Source: Pelagibacteraceae bacterium
GTDB lineage: Bacteria; Pseudomonadota; Alphaproteobacteria; Pelagibacterales; Pelagibacteraceae
Assembly (NCBI GenBank): GCA_008638015.1
Contig: VTPD01000008.1
Location: 1 to 43,454 of the forward strand
Length of the DNA: 43,454 nucleotides
Direction: 5' to 3'
This document shows, in pieces, positions 1 through 7,547 of this stretch. Positions within the stretch are counted from its first letter, which is position 1. Each line of letters starts with the position of its first letter. A program made the position numbers and the translations under genes. The notes below the pieces were generated by a model. That model saw only the letters and a list, made by a program, of their open reading frames with translations. It was not told the origin of the DNA and ran no database searches.

Positions 1-18
1 ACTATCAATTAAAATACT

Positions 19-104
19 GCGGATGTGGTGGAATGGTAGACACGTCAGACTCAAAATCTGATGCGCGCAAGTGTGTAACGGTTCAAGTCCGTTCATCCGC
101 ACCA
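19..104 (+). tRNA. tRNA-Leu (anticodon CAA)
   Basis: Acceptor strands GCGGATG and CATCCGC pair perfectly, followed by discriminator A and an encoded CCA (102-104). The anticodon loop CTCAAAA lies between CAGA and TCTG and gives anticodon CAA. A long variable arm (class II) fits leucine. The T arm reads AACGG-TTCAAGT-CCGTT. The CCA end is only 7 bases before the next start codon, so the tRNA and the acyl-CoA ligase are almost certainly co-transcribed. Confidence 0.96.
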
Positions 105-111
105 AAAATTC

Positions 112-1842
112 ATGAGTTTAGAACAGTATAATAATTTACCGGAACTTTTTTTCGCAAAATGCAAAAATAATCTTAAAGAAGGTCATTTAACTTTTGTAGA
201 TAAAAATACTCATAATAAGGTAACTTGGAAGTGGGAAGATACTAAAAATAAAGTATTAGCCTTATCAAACTTTTTAAATAAAAAAATTAATTCAGGTGAT
301 AGAGTAATGTTGGTCTCTGAAAATAGGCCAGAGTGGCTAATTTCAGATCTTTCTATAATGATTAATGGTTCTATCACAGTTCCCAATTATACAACTTATA
401 CCAGTAAAGATTTTGAGTATGTTATTAAGGATTGTGAGCCAACAGGCTTAATTGTTTCTAGTCAAAGTTTATTTCAGACAATTGTACAAGCGGCCAAAAA
501 TATAAATTATAAATTTAATTTTATTATTCATTTTGATGAATTAAATAAAAATTTATATGACAACGAAAATTTATTTAGCATAAATACAATTTTCAAAGAC
601 TATCAAATAAGTGAATTAAGTTTTTTAGATCTCAAGCAAATTCAAAGAAAAGATCCAGCTTGTATAATTTATACATCTGGAACTGAAGGTAATCCAAAAG
701 GAGTTGTTTTGAGTCATGGAGGAATTTTATGTAATTGTGATGGAGCCATTGACCTTCTTAAGGAAATGAAAACTAACAAACACTCTTTTTTAACTTGGTT
801 ACCACTTTCTCACTCATATGAGCATACAATACAATTTGTGCAAATTGCTATGGAAGCCAAAGTTTTTTATGCAGAAAGTTTAGAAAAATTATTAGTAAAT
901 CTTCAGGATGCAAAGCCAACAATTATGACTGCTGTTCCTAGGTTTTATAATAATCTTTTTCATAAAATGAACATGAAGGCAAATAAGGAAACGGGTTTAA
1001 CAAAAAACATATTTTTTAAAACAGTAGAATTAGGAAAAAAAGTATTCCTAGGACAAAAGCTAACTTTAGTTGAAAAATTTATCAATTTTGTATGTGAAAA
1101 CCTAGTTAGAAAAAAAATTAAAAAAGGTTTAGGTGGTAACATTGAAGCATTTGTTTCTGGAGGCGGTCCACTTGATCCAAACGTAGGATTATTTTTAAAT
1201 TCTCTTGGCCTTCAAACTCTTCAGGGTTATGGGTTAACAGAAACCTCGCCGGTTGTTAGTTGCAATCCACCCTTTCAAGTAAAAATAGATACAGTAGGAA
1301 AAGTTTTAAAAGGAGTAGAAGTAAAAATTGAGGAGGATGGGGAAATATTGGTAAAAGGTGAAAATGTGATGCTAGGATATTGGAGAAAGCCTGAAGCTAC
1401 AGAAAAAGTATTAATTAACAACTGGATTCATACAGGTGATATTGGTGAAATAGATAATGATGGTTATTTAAAAATTACCGATAGAAAAAAAGATATTATT
1501 GTTAATGCCGGTGGAGATAATATTTCTCCAGCAAAAATTGAAAATTTATTGTGTCTAGATCCATCTATCGAGCAGGCAATGGTATATGGAGATAACAAAA
1601 ATTATTTAGTTGCATTAATTTATCCTAATCAAGAAAAAAAATTCAATAGAGATGAGATTGCAAACATCATTGATAAAATCAATCAACAGTTGTCTGCAAT
1701 AGAAAAAATTAAAAACTTTTATTTGTTAGATGAAGGCTTTACGATTGAAAATAATTTACTAACTCCAACTATGAAACTAAAAAGATATTTAGTGAAACAA
1801 AAATATCTTGATGTGCTAAATAGCTTTTACAAAACAAAATAA
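112..1842 (+). CDS. AMP-dependent long-chain acyl-CoA synthetase (FadD/FAA1-like)
   Basis: This 576-residue protein belongs to the adenylate-forming ligase family, which activates a carboxylate with ATP and transfers it to CoA. Visible motifs are the phosphate-binding loop YTSGTEGNPKG (about residues 187-197), GYGLTETSP (A5 motif) in the middle, HTGDIGEIDNDGYL, and DRKKDIIVNAGGDNISP (A8 hinge). Length and motif order match long-chain fatty acid-CoA ligases of the FAA1 type; the exact acyl chain is inferred. There is no recognisable Shine-Dalgarno, and only 7 bases (AAAAATTC-like) separate the tRNA-Leu CCA from the ATG. The next methionine is near residue 66, inside the domain, so this start must be right. 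Soluble, probably serving fatty-acid uptake or phospholipid acyl recycling. Confidence 0.9.
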   Translation: MSLEQYNNLPELFFAKCKNNLKEGHLTFVDKNTHNKVTWKWEDTKNKVLALSNFLNKKINSGDRVMLVSENRPEWLISDLSIMINGSITVPNYTTYTSKDFEYVIKDCEPTGLIVSSQSLFQTIVQAAKNINYKFNFIIHFDELNKNLYDNENLFSINTIFKDYQISELSFLDLKQIQRKDPACIIYTSGTEGNPKGVVLSHGGILCNCDGAIDLLKEMKTNKHSFLTWLPLSHSYEHTIQFVQIAMEAKVFYAESLEKLLVNLQDAKPTIMTAVPRFYNNLFHKMNMKANKETGLTKNIFFKTVELGKKVFLGQKLTLVEKFINFVCENLVRKKIKKGLGGNIEAFVSGGGPLDPNVGLFLNSLGLQTLQGYGLTETSPVVSCNPPFQVKIDTVGKVLKGVEVKIEEDGEILVKGENVMLGYWRKPEATEKVLINNWIHTGDIGEIDNDGYLKITDRKKDIIVNAGGDNISPAKIENLLCLDPSIEQAMVYGDNKNYLVALIYPNQEKKFNRDEIANIIDKINQQLSAIEKIKNFYLLDEGFTIENNLLTPTMKLKRYLVKQKYLDVLNSFYKTK

Positions 1843-1959
1843 ACGTTGATAAATCTTAAAAATCAATACTTTTTCTGAATTTATAATTTAAACTTTAAAT
1901 TGAAAAAAAAATAAAATTTTAAAAAAAAATTTTGAAAAATTTTTCAAATTATTAATCAT

Positions 1960-1989
1960 TTGACATTGCTAAGTAATTATTTTTATATG
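1960..1989 (+). promoter_or_regulatory. Probable sigma-70 promoter of the lysine-rich small protein
   Basis: A perfect TTGACA (1960-1965) is followed after 17-18 bases by TTATAT/TATATG (1983-1989). It lies about 65 bases upstream of the start codon at 2054, in an otherwise very A/T-rich gap. Seen by eye; the transcription start is inferred to be near 1995. Confidence 0.6.
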
Positions 1990-2002
1990 AATTAATAACG
2001 AA

Positions 2003-2025
2003 TCACTTAAATTTTGTTTAAGTGA
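2003..2025 (+). repeat. 9-bp perfect inverted repeat in the leader of the lysine-rich gene
   Basis: TCACTTAAA (2003-2011), loop TTTTG, TTTAAGTGA (2017-2025). It falls just downstream of the inferred transcription start and ends 16 bases before the Shine-Dalgarno. It could be a 5' mRNA-stabilising hairpin or a dyad operator. No T-run follows it, so it is not a terminator. Confidence 0.6.
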
Positions 2026-2053
2026 AACTCCAAAACTAAAAAGGAGAGTAAAG

Positions 2054-2167
2054 ATGGCTAAGAAAAGAAAAAAAGCAGCAAAGAAAAAAGCTACTAAGAA
2101 AAAAGCTACTAAGAAAAAAGCTGCACCTAAGAAAAAGAAAGCTAAAGCTAAGAAAAGAAAAAAATAG
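2054..2167 (+). CDS. 37-residue lysine/alanine-rich histone-H1-like protein
   Basis: The ORF starts at ATG 2054 with a strong Shine-Dalgarno (AAGGAGAG, 2041-2048) and ends at TAG 2165. It encodes 37 residues: 22 lysines, 9 alanines, 2 arginines, 2 threonines, 1 proline and the initiator methionine, in KKKAT/KKKAA-type repeats. A 15-base unit is repeated in tandem at 2090-2119. Own promoter, leader hairpin, strong ribosome site and terminator indicate a real, probably well-expressed gene. Composition resembles bacterial histone-H1-like and AlgP-type tails, so non-specific nucleic-acid binding or compaction is inferred. It has no fold that can be recognised. Low complexity makes homology searches unreliable. 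Confidence 0.75.
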   Translation: MAKKRKKAAKKKATKKKATKKKAAPKKKKAKAKKRKK

Positions 2168-2185
2168 TTTTAAGAATTTTTTTTC

Positions 2186-2221
2186 AAAAAAAACGCTCTC
2201 TAATTGGAGGGCGTTTTTTTT
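2186..2221 (+). terminator. Bidirectional intrinsic terminator
   Basis: ACGCTCTC-TAATTG-GAGGGCGT forms an 8-bp stem (one T-G pair) flanked by an A-run on the left and a T-run on the right. It can therefore terminate the lysine-rich gene on the plus strand and carD on the minus strand, whose stop codon is at 2220-2222. Confidence 0.88.
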
Positions 2222-3074
2222 ATGTGACTAGATTTTCTTCTGTTTTTTTACCGAGGGCTTTGTTCAATTTCTCTTTTGCCTCTTCTTCAGTAGATCCTAA
2301 GACTACCGTAACTTCGCCCAATAATCTTTCAAATGCTTTTTCGAAAAGTTGTCTTTCGCTATATGATTGATCAACTGGCATGTCAGTATTTTTATTTAAA
2401 TCCCTTACTACTTCTGCAATCTGATAAATTTCACCAGAATTAATTTTTTGTTCATATTCTTGTGCTCTTCTGCTCCACATAGTTCTTTTAACTTTAGCTT
2501 TGCCTTTTAAAATCGAAATAGCTTTATTAATTTGGTTAATGCTTGATAGAGGTCTTAGATGATTTTGTTGATTGGTTGGAATAGTTAAGACAAGTTTATC
2601 TTTGGTAATTTCAATTTTATAAAAATGAATTTCTATTCCTGCAATTGTGTCTTTTTCTACAGCTACGATCTGGCCAATTCCATGTTTTGGATAAATTACA
2701 TAATCTTTAATTTTATAAATTCTTTTTTCATTTTCTTGTTTTTTAATTTTCTTAATTTCAACTAGTGGATCTTGAGAAGAAGACGTATACACGCGACCAG
2801 ATCTTGGTGTTACCTTAGCTGGCGTAATAACTTCTGCTGTTTTTGGTTGTTCTACTGTTTCAGCTTTCTTAAGTTTTTTTTCTTTAGTAGTTTTTTTAAT
2901 TTTTTTTTCTTTAACTATTTTTTTAGCTACTTTGGTTTCTTTTTTTTTAGCTTTAATAATTTTTTTTACTTTAGTTGTTGGCTTTTTAATTTTCGTAGTT
3001 TTTGCTTTATCTTTGCCTAAAAGATTTTTAACTCTATCAACTAATTTTACGCTTTTTTTAATTTTTTTTGGCAT
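2220..3074 (-). CDS. carD: CarD/CdnL-family transcription regulator with lysine-rich N-terminal tail
   Basis: 284 residues. Residues 1-70 contain 32 lysines, followed by a linker to about 118. From about 119 comes a CarD_CdnL_TRCF domain (KDYVIYPKHGIGQIVAVE, then the helical part with MWSRRAQEYEQKINSG). Family members bind RNA polymerase beta and stabilise open promoter complexes, especially at rRNA promoters. Typical alphaproteobacterial CdnL proteins are about 165-200 residues; the extra length here is the H1-like tail, which would add sequence-independent DNA affinity (inference). It sits at the distal end of the helicase-TerB-ferredoxin run with a 57-base gap. The upstream region on this strand lacks a clear Shine-Dalgarno and reads CTCCTCC. 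Confidence 0.9.
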   Translation of the reverse strand: MPKKIKKSVKLVDRVKNLLGKDKAKTTKIKKPTTKVKKIIKAKKKETKVAKKIVKEKKIKKTTKEKKLKKAETVEQPKTAEVITPAKVTPRSGRVYTSSSQDPLVEIKKIKKQENEKRIYKIKDYVIYPKHGIGQIVAVEKDTIAGIEIHFYKIEITKDKLVLTIPTNQQNHLRPLSSINQINKAISILKGKAKVKRTMWSRRAQEYEQKINSGEIYQIAEVVRDLNKNTDMPVDQSYSERQLFEKAFERLLGEVTVVLGSTEEEAKEKLNKALGKKTEENLVT

Positions 3075-3131
3075 GAAGAATTTGTAAGACGGAGGAGATA
3101 TAGGATAATAATAAATTTTTCAAGGTTATTA

Positions 3132-3476
3132 TTAGTTATTGTCCCCAGGTCCAGCTTTTTCACTATAGTATTTATCTAGTTTATTTTCTTCATCTTTAAA
3201 CTTTTCCCATTCTGGTAGTGGATCTTTCTTTTTTGTGATTACAGGCCACTTTTCAGATAATTTCTTATTAATCAGTACATATTTTTCAGCACCATCGTTT
3301 GTATCTGGTTCGATAGCATTGATTGGGCATTCAGGTTCGCAGACTCCACAATCAATACATTCGTCAGGATTGATAACAAGCATGTTTTCTCCTTCATAAA
3401 AACAATCAACTGGGCACACTTCAACACAATCCGTCAATTTACACTTGATACATTTGTCATTTACTACGTAGGTCAT
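3132..3476 (-). CDS. fdxA: 7Fe ferredoxin FdxA
   Basis: 114 residues with two Fe-S clusters near the N terminus: [17 protein letters not shown] and [16 protein letters not shown]. The first has the [3Fe-4S]/[4Fe-4S] pattern of bacterial FdxA. The C-terminal extension (about residues 60-114, with [13 protein letters not shown]) is typical of alphaproteobacterial FdxA. Cytoplasmic electron carrier; the redox partner cannot be told from sequence. It starts at ATG 3476, overlapping the TerB stop by 4 bases, so the two are translationally coupled. fdxA directly upstream of carD is a conserved alphaproteobacterial arrangement. Confidence 0.93.
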   Translation of the reverse strand: MTYVVNDKCIKCKLTDCVEVCPVDCFYEGENMLVINPDECIDCGVCEPECPINAIEPDTNDGAEKYVLINKKLSEKWPVITKKKDPLPEWEKFKDEENKLDKYYSEKAGPGDNN

Positions 3477-3907
3477 AAATTTAATCTTTTTTTTAATAAA
3501 ATTTTTATATCTCCAATATCTTTATCTTCAACATAAATTAATCCAGCCAACCTTCTGATAAAATTATCTTCATATTCATGTATTTTTTTATCTGAATAAA
3601 TAACCTCCAAAATCATCTGAATGATGGATAGCCTATCACTGTATTCTAGTTCTTTTATTTTTTTAGTAAAATGAAGTATTTGCAAGCTATCATCAACCAT
3701 GGTCTCACATTTATTAATTAATTTATCAAAATAGCTATCATTTTGCTCTGTTAACCAATTTTGCAAACATAGTCTAATAAGTTTTTTTTCACTATCTGAG
3801 TATTCACCATCAATTTTTGCTGCATAAATCAATATACATACAATTGCAATTTCAGTGGTAATTGTATCCTGTTCAGTTTCAGGTTTTTGTTGAAACCATT
3901 TTATCAT
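3473..3907 (-). CDS. TerB-family (COG4103-like) protein
   Basis: 144 residues, mostly helical, with two TerB-like repeats: [18 protein letters not shown] near residue 30 and [16 protein letters not shown] near residue 105. The acidic D-G-E/E-x-x-x-I pattern is that of the tellurite-resistance TerB superfamily; COG4103-type members are common in alphaproteobacteria and have no established biochemical role. There is no signal peptide or membrane segment. Both neighbours overlap it by 4 bases (helicase stop over its ATG, its stop over the fdxA ATG), so it is an integral part of this operon. A role in metal or stress response would be guesswork. Confidence 0.8.
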   Translation of the reverse strand: MIKWFQQKPETEQDTITTEIAIVCILIYAAKIDGEYSDSEKKLIRLCLQNWLTEQNDSYFDKLINKCETMVDDSLQILHFTKKIKELEYSDRLSIIQMILEVIYSDKKIHEYEDNFIRRLAGLIYVEDKDIGDIKILLKKRLNL

Positions 3908-6378
3908 GAAATAATTTTTAGATCTTTTAGTTTTATAAATGGATTGCTCAATTCTTTTTCCTTAATTTTTTTTAAATTAATTTTTTTTGGCTTATAGAGA
4001 TAAATATTTTTATCATTTTCATTTTTAGTAACATAGTTCATTTTTATCATTAAATGATTAAAATCATCTTTAGAGCACCCCAGTAAATTTAGCATATCAC
4101 TACTAAGTTCAAATGATCCATTTTTACTTATTGCTATAATTTTTAGAAATAATCTTTCTAACATATCTATTCTGACGATGTAGGGACCAAAGGTTTCAAA
4201 TCCACATATTAAAAGAAACTTATTATTTTTATTTTTAAAATTTTTAATAAAATTTAGCCCAAATGTAGGGTAGGTATTTTCTTTTATATTTTCAAAGCAG
4301 TTCCACAAAATGGTTTTATAAGTAACAGCATGAGGCTTTACCATTTTTGGTTGATAAACGTGATATCTTCCAATTTTAACTCCAAGTTTTCGTAAAATAT
4401 ATCTATCCTCTTTATTAATTTGTTTAATTAGAGAGTTAATATTTTCTCTTTTTAATACTCCATTATTTTCAAATAGTTGATAACACAAACCTTTGATCAA
4501 CTGATTATCTGTCTTTGGATTTTGAATCTCCACCAAGTCTCTTAATAAGGTTTTGGTTTGGTTATCAAGCCATGCTTGCATAGTCTTCGTTACTTGTTGC
4601 TGATCTTTTACTTCTAAACTCTCATCTGAATAAATTTTAGCTTCTGGACTTAAATAATTTTTCCCTGGCGAAATTTTTCCAACCAAACTTTCTTTCCAAT
4701 AAACTTTCCCATCATGGGTAAGTTTGAAAAATTCAGGATTTTCAATGATTTCTTTTGCTCTTTGTTTTAATTCAATTGCAGCACCACTTCTTGCTGCTTT
4801 TTGAATTGATCGTATATCAGTTTGTAATGCAGATTGGGCATAATCTAGGGACAACTTTAGTCCATTTATTTTACCCACTAACTGTCCATCAATAATGATC
4901 TCATCGTTATCTGAAATTTTCGTCTCTAATTGAATGTCTTGTTTTAAGCCTCGTGAAAGAATGCTTATTCTTTTGTCTACAAAGCTTTTGGATAGTTCTT
5001 CATGTAATTTATCTGATAATTTATCCTCTATATGTTGAGTTTTGGCCACCCAATAATCACTGTTTTCTACCCAATTTTTTTTGTTAGATACATAAGACCA
5101 AGTTCTTATATGTGATATTCGGTTAGCGATGGCATCGATGTTGCCTTCAATATTATCGAGTCCAGATAATTGTCGTTTCATCCAGTCATTAGTTATTTTT
5201 CCTTTGTCCGATGTTAAAAAATTAAATACTTTTGTTATGATCTCGGTATGTTCATTATAAGAACTTTTTGTAAAATCGGGTATTTGACAACATTCCCACA
5301 AAGTTGAAATAGAGAATTGATTATTTTGTAACTTTAAATTTGAATTTTCTGAAGTTAAAAATTTAAAAATATTTTCATCAATCAAATCTTTATTACGTAA
5401 TAAGTTTGATAGTGGAGATTTTAGATTTAAACTTTGTAAAAAATTATTTTGATTAGAAAAATCTAAACTAGAATTCCTCCAATAGATATTTATGACACTA
5501 TCAAATTGATGATTTTCTAATTTTTCAATTTGCTCATTAGATAATGCATCACAACTTCCGGTAACACCAAAAGTACCATTATTAGTATATCGTCCGGCTC
5601 TACCACTAATTTGACCAATCTCAGTATTACGTAAGTATCTCATTTGCTTTCCATCAAATTTTTTTAAACTATTAAAACTGACATGATCAATATCCATATT
5701 AATACCCATGCCGATGGCATCGGTTGCTACTAAAAAATCAACATCACCAGATTGATACAATCCAACTTGTGCATTTCTAGTTTTGGGACTAAGTGATCCC
5801 ATTACGATTGCAGCACCACCTCTCTGTCTTCGAATAAATTCTGCTAAAGCATAAACCTCATCAACAGAAAAAGCGACAATGGCACTACGTGGCTGAATTC
5901 TAGAAATTTTTTTATGACCCGTGTAAGTCAATTTTGATAGTCTATCTCTATAAATAAATTCACAACTAGGAACTAGTTCAGAAATAATACTTTTCATCGT
6001 GTCTGCTCCTAAAAACATTGTAAGTTTATCACCTCGATAATTTAGTAGACGATCGGTAAAAATATGTCCGCGCTCAGGATCCGCGCACATTTGAATCTCA
6101 TCAATTGCAATAAATTCAAAATTAATATCAAGAGGCATGGACTCAACTGTACACAAATAATAATTTGCAGTAGGAGGAATAATTTTTTCTTCTCCCGTTA
6201 TTAATGCAACTCGACCAGCGCCAAGTTTTTCTACTAATTTATCGTACACTTCTCTTGCCAGTAGTCTTAAAGGAAATCCTATAACTCCGGTTTCAAATTC
6301 AAGCATCCGTTCGACTGCCAAATGAGTTTTTCCAGTGTTGGTGGGACCAAGGACAGAGATAATTTGTTGATTCATCAT
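3904..6378 (-). CDS. Suv3/MgpS-like superfamily II RNA helicase
   Basis: 824 residues. Motif I GPTNTGKT is at 11-18, followed by GFPLRLLAREVYDKL and TGEEK. The Walker B box is DEIQ (93-96) rather than DEAD, and the helicase C domain has ATDAIGMGINMDI and QISGRAGRY (motif VI). This is the arrangement of mitochondrial Suv3 and its alphaproteobacterial homologues. The long C-terminal half (about 430-824) is poorly conserved and ends in a basic tail. Likely an ATP-dependent 3'-5' RNA helicase in RNA turnover; known for Suv3, inferred here. It is first in the helicase-TerB-fdxA(-carD) run. The double ATG at the start (MM) leaves a 3-base ambiguity. Confidence 0.9.
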   Translation of the reverse strand: MMNQQIISVLGPTNTGKTHLAVERMLEFETGVIGFPLRLLAREVYDKLVEKLGAGRVALITGEEKIIPPTANYYLCTVESMPLDINFEFIAIDEIQMCADPERGHIFTDRLLNYRGDKLTMFLGADTMKSIISELVPSCEFIYRDRLSKLTYTGHKKISRIQPRSAIVAFSVDEVYALAEFIRRQRGGAAIVMGSLSPKTRNAQVGLYQSGDVDFLVATDAIGMGINMDIDHVSFNSLKKFDGKQMRYLRNTEIGQISGRAGRYTNNGTFGVTGSCDALSNEQIEKLENHQFDSVINIYWRNSSLDFSNQNNFLQSLNLKSPLSNLLRNKDLIDENIFKFLTSENSNLKLQNNQFSISTLWECCQIPDFTKSSYNEHTEIITKVFNFLTSDKGKITNDWMKRQLSGLDNIEGNIDAIANRISHIRTWSYVSNKKNWVENSDYWVAKTQHIEDKLSDKLHEELSKSFVDKRISILSRGLKQDIQLETKISDNDEIIIDGQLVGKINGLKLSLDYAQSALQTDIRSIQKAARSGAAIELKQRAKEIIENPEFFKLTHDGKVYWKESLVGKISPGKNYLSPEAKIYSDESLEVKDQQQVTKTMQAWLDNQTKTLLRDLVEIQNPKTDNQLIKGLCYQLFENNGVLKRENINSLIKQINKEDRYILRKLGVKIGRYHVYQPKMVKPHAVTYKTILWNCFENIKENTYPTFGLNFIKNFKNKNNKFLLICGFETFGPYIVRIDMLERLFLKIIAISKNGSFELSSDMLNLLGCSKDDFNHLMIKMNYVTKNENDKNIYLYKPKKINLKKIKEKELSNPFIKLKDLKIIS

Positions 6379-6516
6379 TTATGGTATTATTTTTTTTGAC
6401 CCACTATATTTAGGAATGAGCTTAGAACAAACTAGGCATAAAATGTGACCGAATCAATAGAAAAAATGTTCTACTTTTAGGTGAACTTGGTTCTTTTTTC
6501 TTATTTTAATTTTGTA

Positions 6517-6795
6517 TTAATTTTTTTTTATTAAAAAATCTTTTTTTTCAAAAATCTCATCCGAATTTTCTATGTAAATATTTGTTACTTCTGCAGATGT
6601 GGGACCTAAAAAACATTTGCTAATGATATCTTTAAATACCTCATCAGTTATATGGTAAAAAAAAGCTTCAACATTTCCATCTTGTAAATTCTTTACCCAA
6701 CCAAAAACCTCATTTTGATTACAGATTTTTTGTAGCCAATAACGATATCCAACACCTTGTACTTTACCCGAAATGATAATTTTTTTTGAAATCAA
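6517..6795 (-). CDS. acyP: Acylphosphatase
   Basis: 92 residues with the acylphosphatase signature GKVQGVGYRYW, containing the catalytic arginine (R18-type position), and GWVKNLQDGNVEAFF containing the catalytic asparagine. The enzyme hydrolyses acyl phosphates such as acetyl or carbamoyl phosphate. No ATG exists before the domain; the only start that keeps the first strand (KKIIISGK) is TTG at 6795, so a TTG start is required. It lies 8 bases after the NlpC/P60 stop and is last in the zinc-ribbon/MFS/NlpC operon. Confidence 0.9.
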   Translation of the reverse strand: MISKKIIISGKVQGVGYRYWLQKICNQNEVFGWVKNLQDGNVEAFFYHITDEVFKDIISKCFLGPTSAEVTNIYIENSDEIFEKKDFLIKKN

Positions 6796-6803
6796 TTTTC
6801 TAG

Positions 6804-7547
6804 CTATGGTCTTTTAATTGACAAAAGTTTTAAGTCAGAGTTTTCTTTAATTGTATTTATTGTTTTTAGAATTGGCATTATAAGGACTTTCTTTTTAGGA
6901 CCAAAAGCATGAATTAATTTTGTTTTACTGATTGCAATAGCAACATGTCCTTTCCAAAATAGTAAATCACCTTTTTGGATGTTATGAATTGATACTTTTT
7001 TTTTAAAGAATTTTTGCTGATCTTTGCTGTCTCTTGGACATCTTAGATTAGCACTTTTCATTAATTCTTGCACAAGACCAGAGCAGTCAATACCCTTTAC
7101 TGAGTTTCCTCCCCAAAGATATTTGGTATGTAAAAAATGCTTATAATTTTTTAAAAAATTAAAACTATTTTTAATTTGTTCAATATCTTTTTTTTGTATC
7201 CAGTATTTATCTTCTTTTATAAATTTACCCTGTTGTTGGGTAAGAGTAATTTTTGAATTAAATAATAGTTTTTTTGAAGTTTTACTTTTTGTATTTGGTT
7301 TAAAATACAAGAATGCTTCTTTTGATTTAATTTTATGAGTTTTTTTTTTATTAGAAATAGTAAAAAAATTAAACTTGGCATATCCTTGATAACGATCATG
7401 GACGGAGTATCCTTGTAAGAAATTCTTTATTTTATTTTTCGCATAAAATTTTTCACCATAAAGTATCTGCGAAATAACTTCTGATTTTATATCAGGTTTT
7501 CTATAAATATTTATTACTGGTTGATTGCAGGTAAAGATTTTATTCAT
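6804..7547 (-). CDS. NlpC/P60 cysteine peptidase with N-terminal SH3-like region
   Basis: 247 residues. The C-terminal half is an NlpC/P60 (C40) domain with catalytic Cys155 in GIDCSGLVQ, His201 in KGHVAIAI and a third polar residue at His213 (IHAFG). The N-terminal approximately 120 residues look like two bacterial SH3 units, as in dipeptidyl-peptidase VI-type cell-wall hydrolases that cleave D-Glu-diaminopimelate bonds. There is no obvious signal peptide, so it may act on recycled muropeptides in the cytoplasm, which would fit the AmpG-type permease at 13.7-15.2 kb (inference). Its ATG overlaps the MFS stop by 8 bases. Confidence 0.88.
   Translation of the reverse strand: MNKIFTCNQPVINIYRKPDIKSEVISQILYGEKFYAKNKIKNFLQGYSVHDRYQGYAKFNFFTISNKKKTHKIKSKEAFLYFKPNTKSKTSKKLLFNSKITLTQQQGKFIKEDKYWIQKKDIEQIKNSFNFLKNYKHFLHTKYLWGGNSVKGIDCSGLVQELMKSANLRCPRDSKDQQKFFKKKVSIHNIQKGDLLFWKGHVAIAISKTKLIHAFGPKKKVLIMPILKTINTIKENSDLKLLSIKRP

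Noticed and set aside
2772-3020. 82-residue plus-strand ORF rich in Phe
   Set aside because: It is the antisense of the lysine-rich carD tail (AAA read as TTT); no signal or ribosome site.
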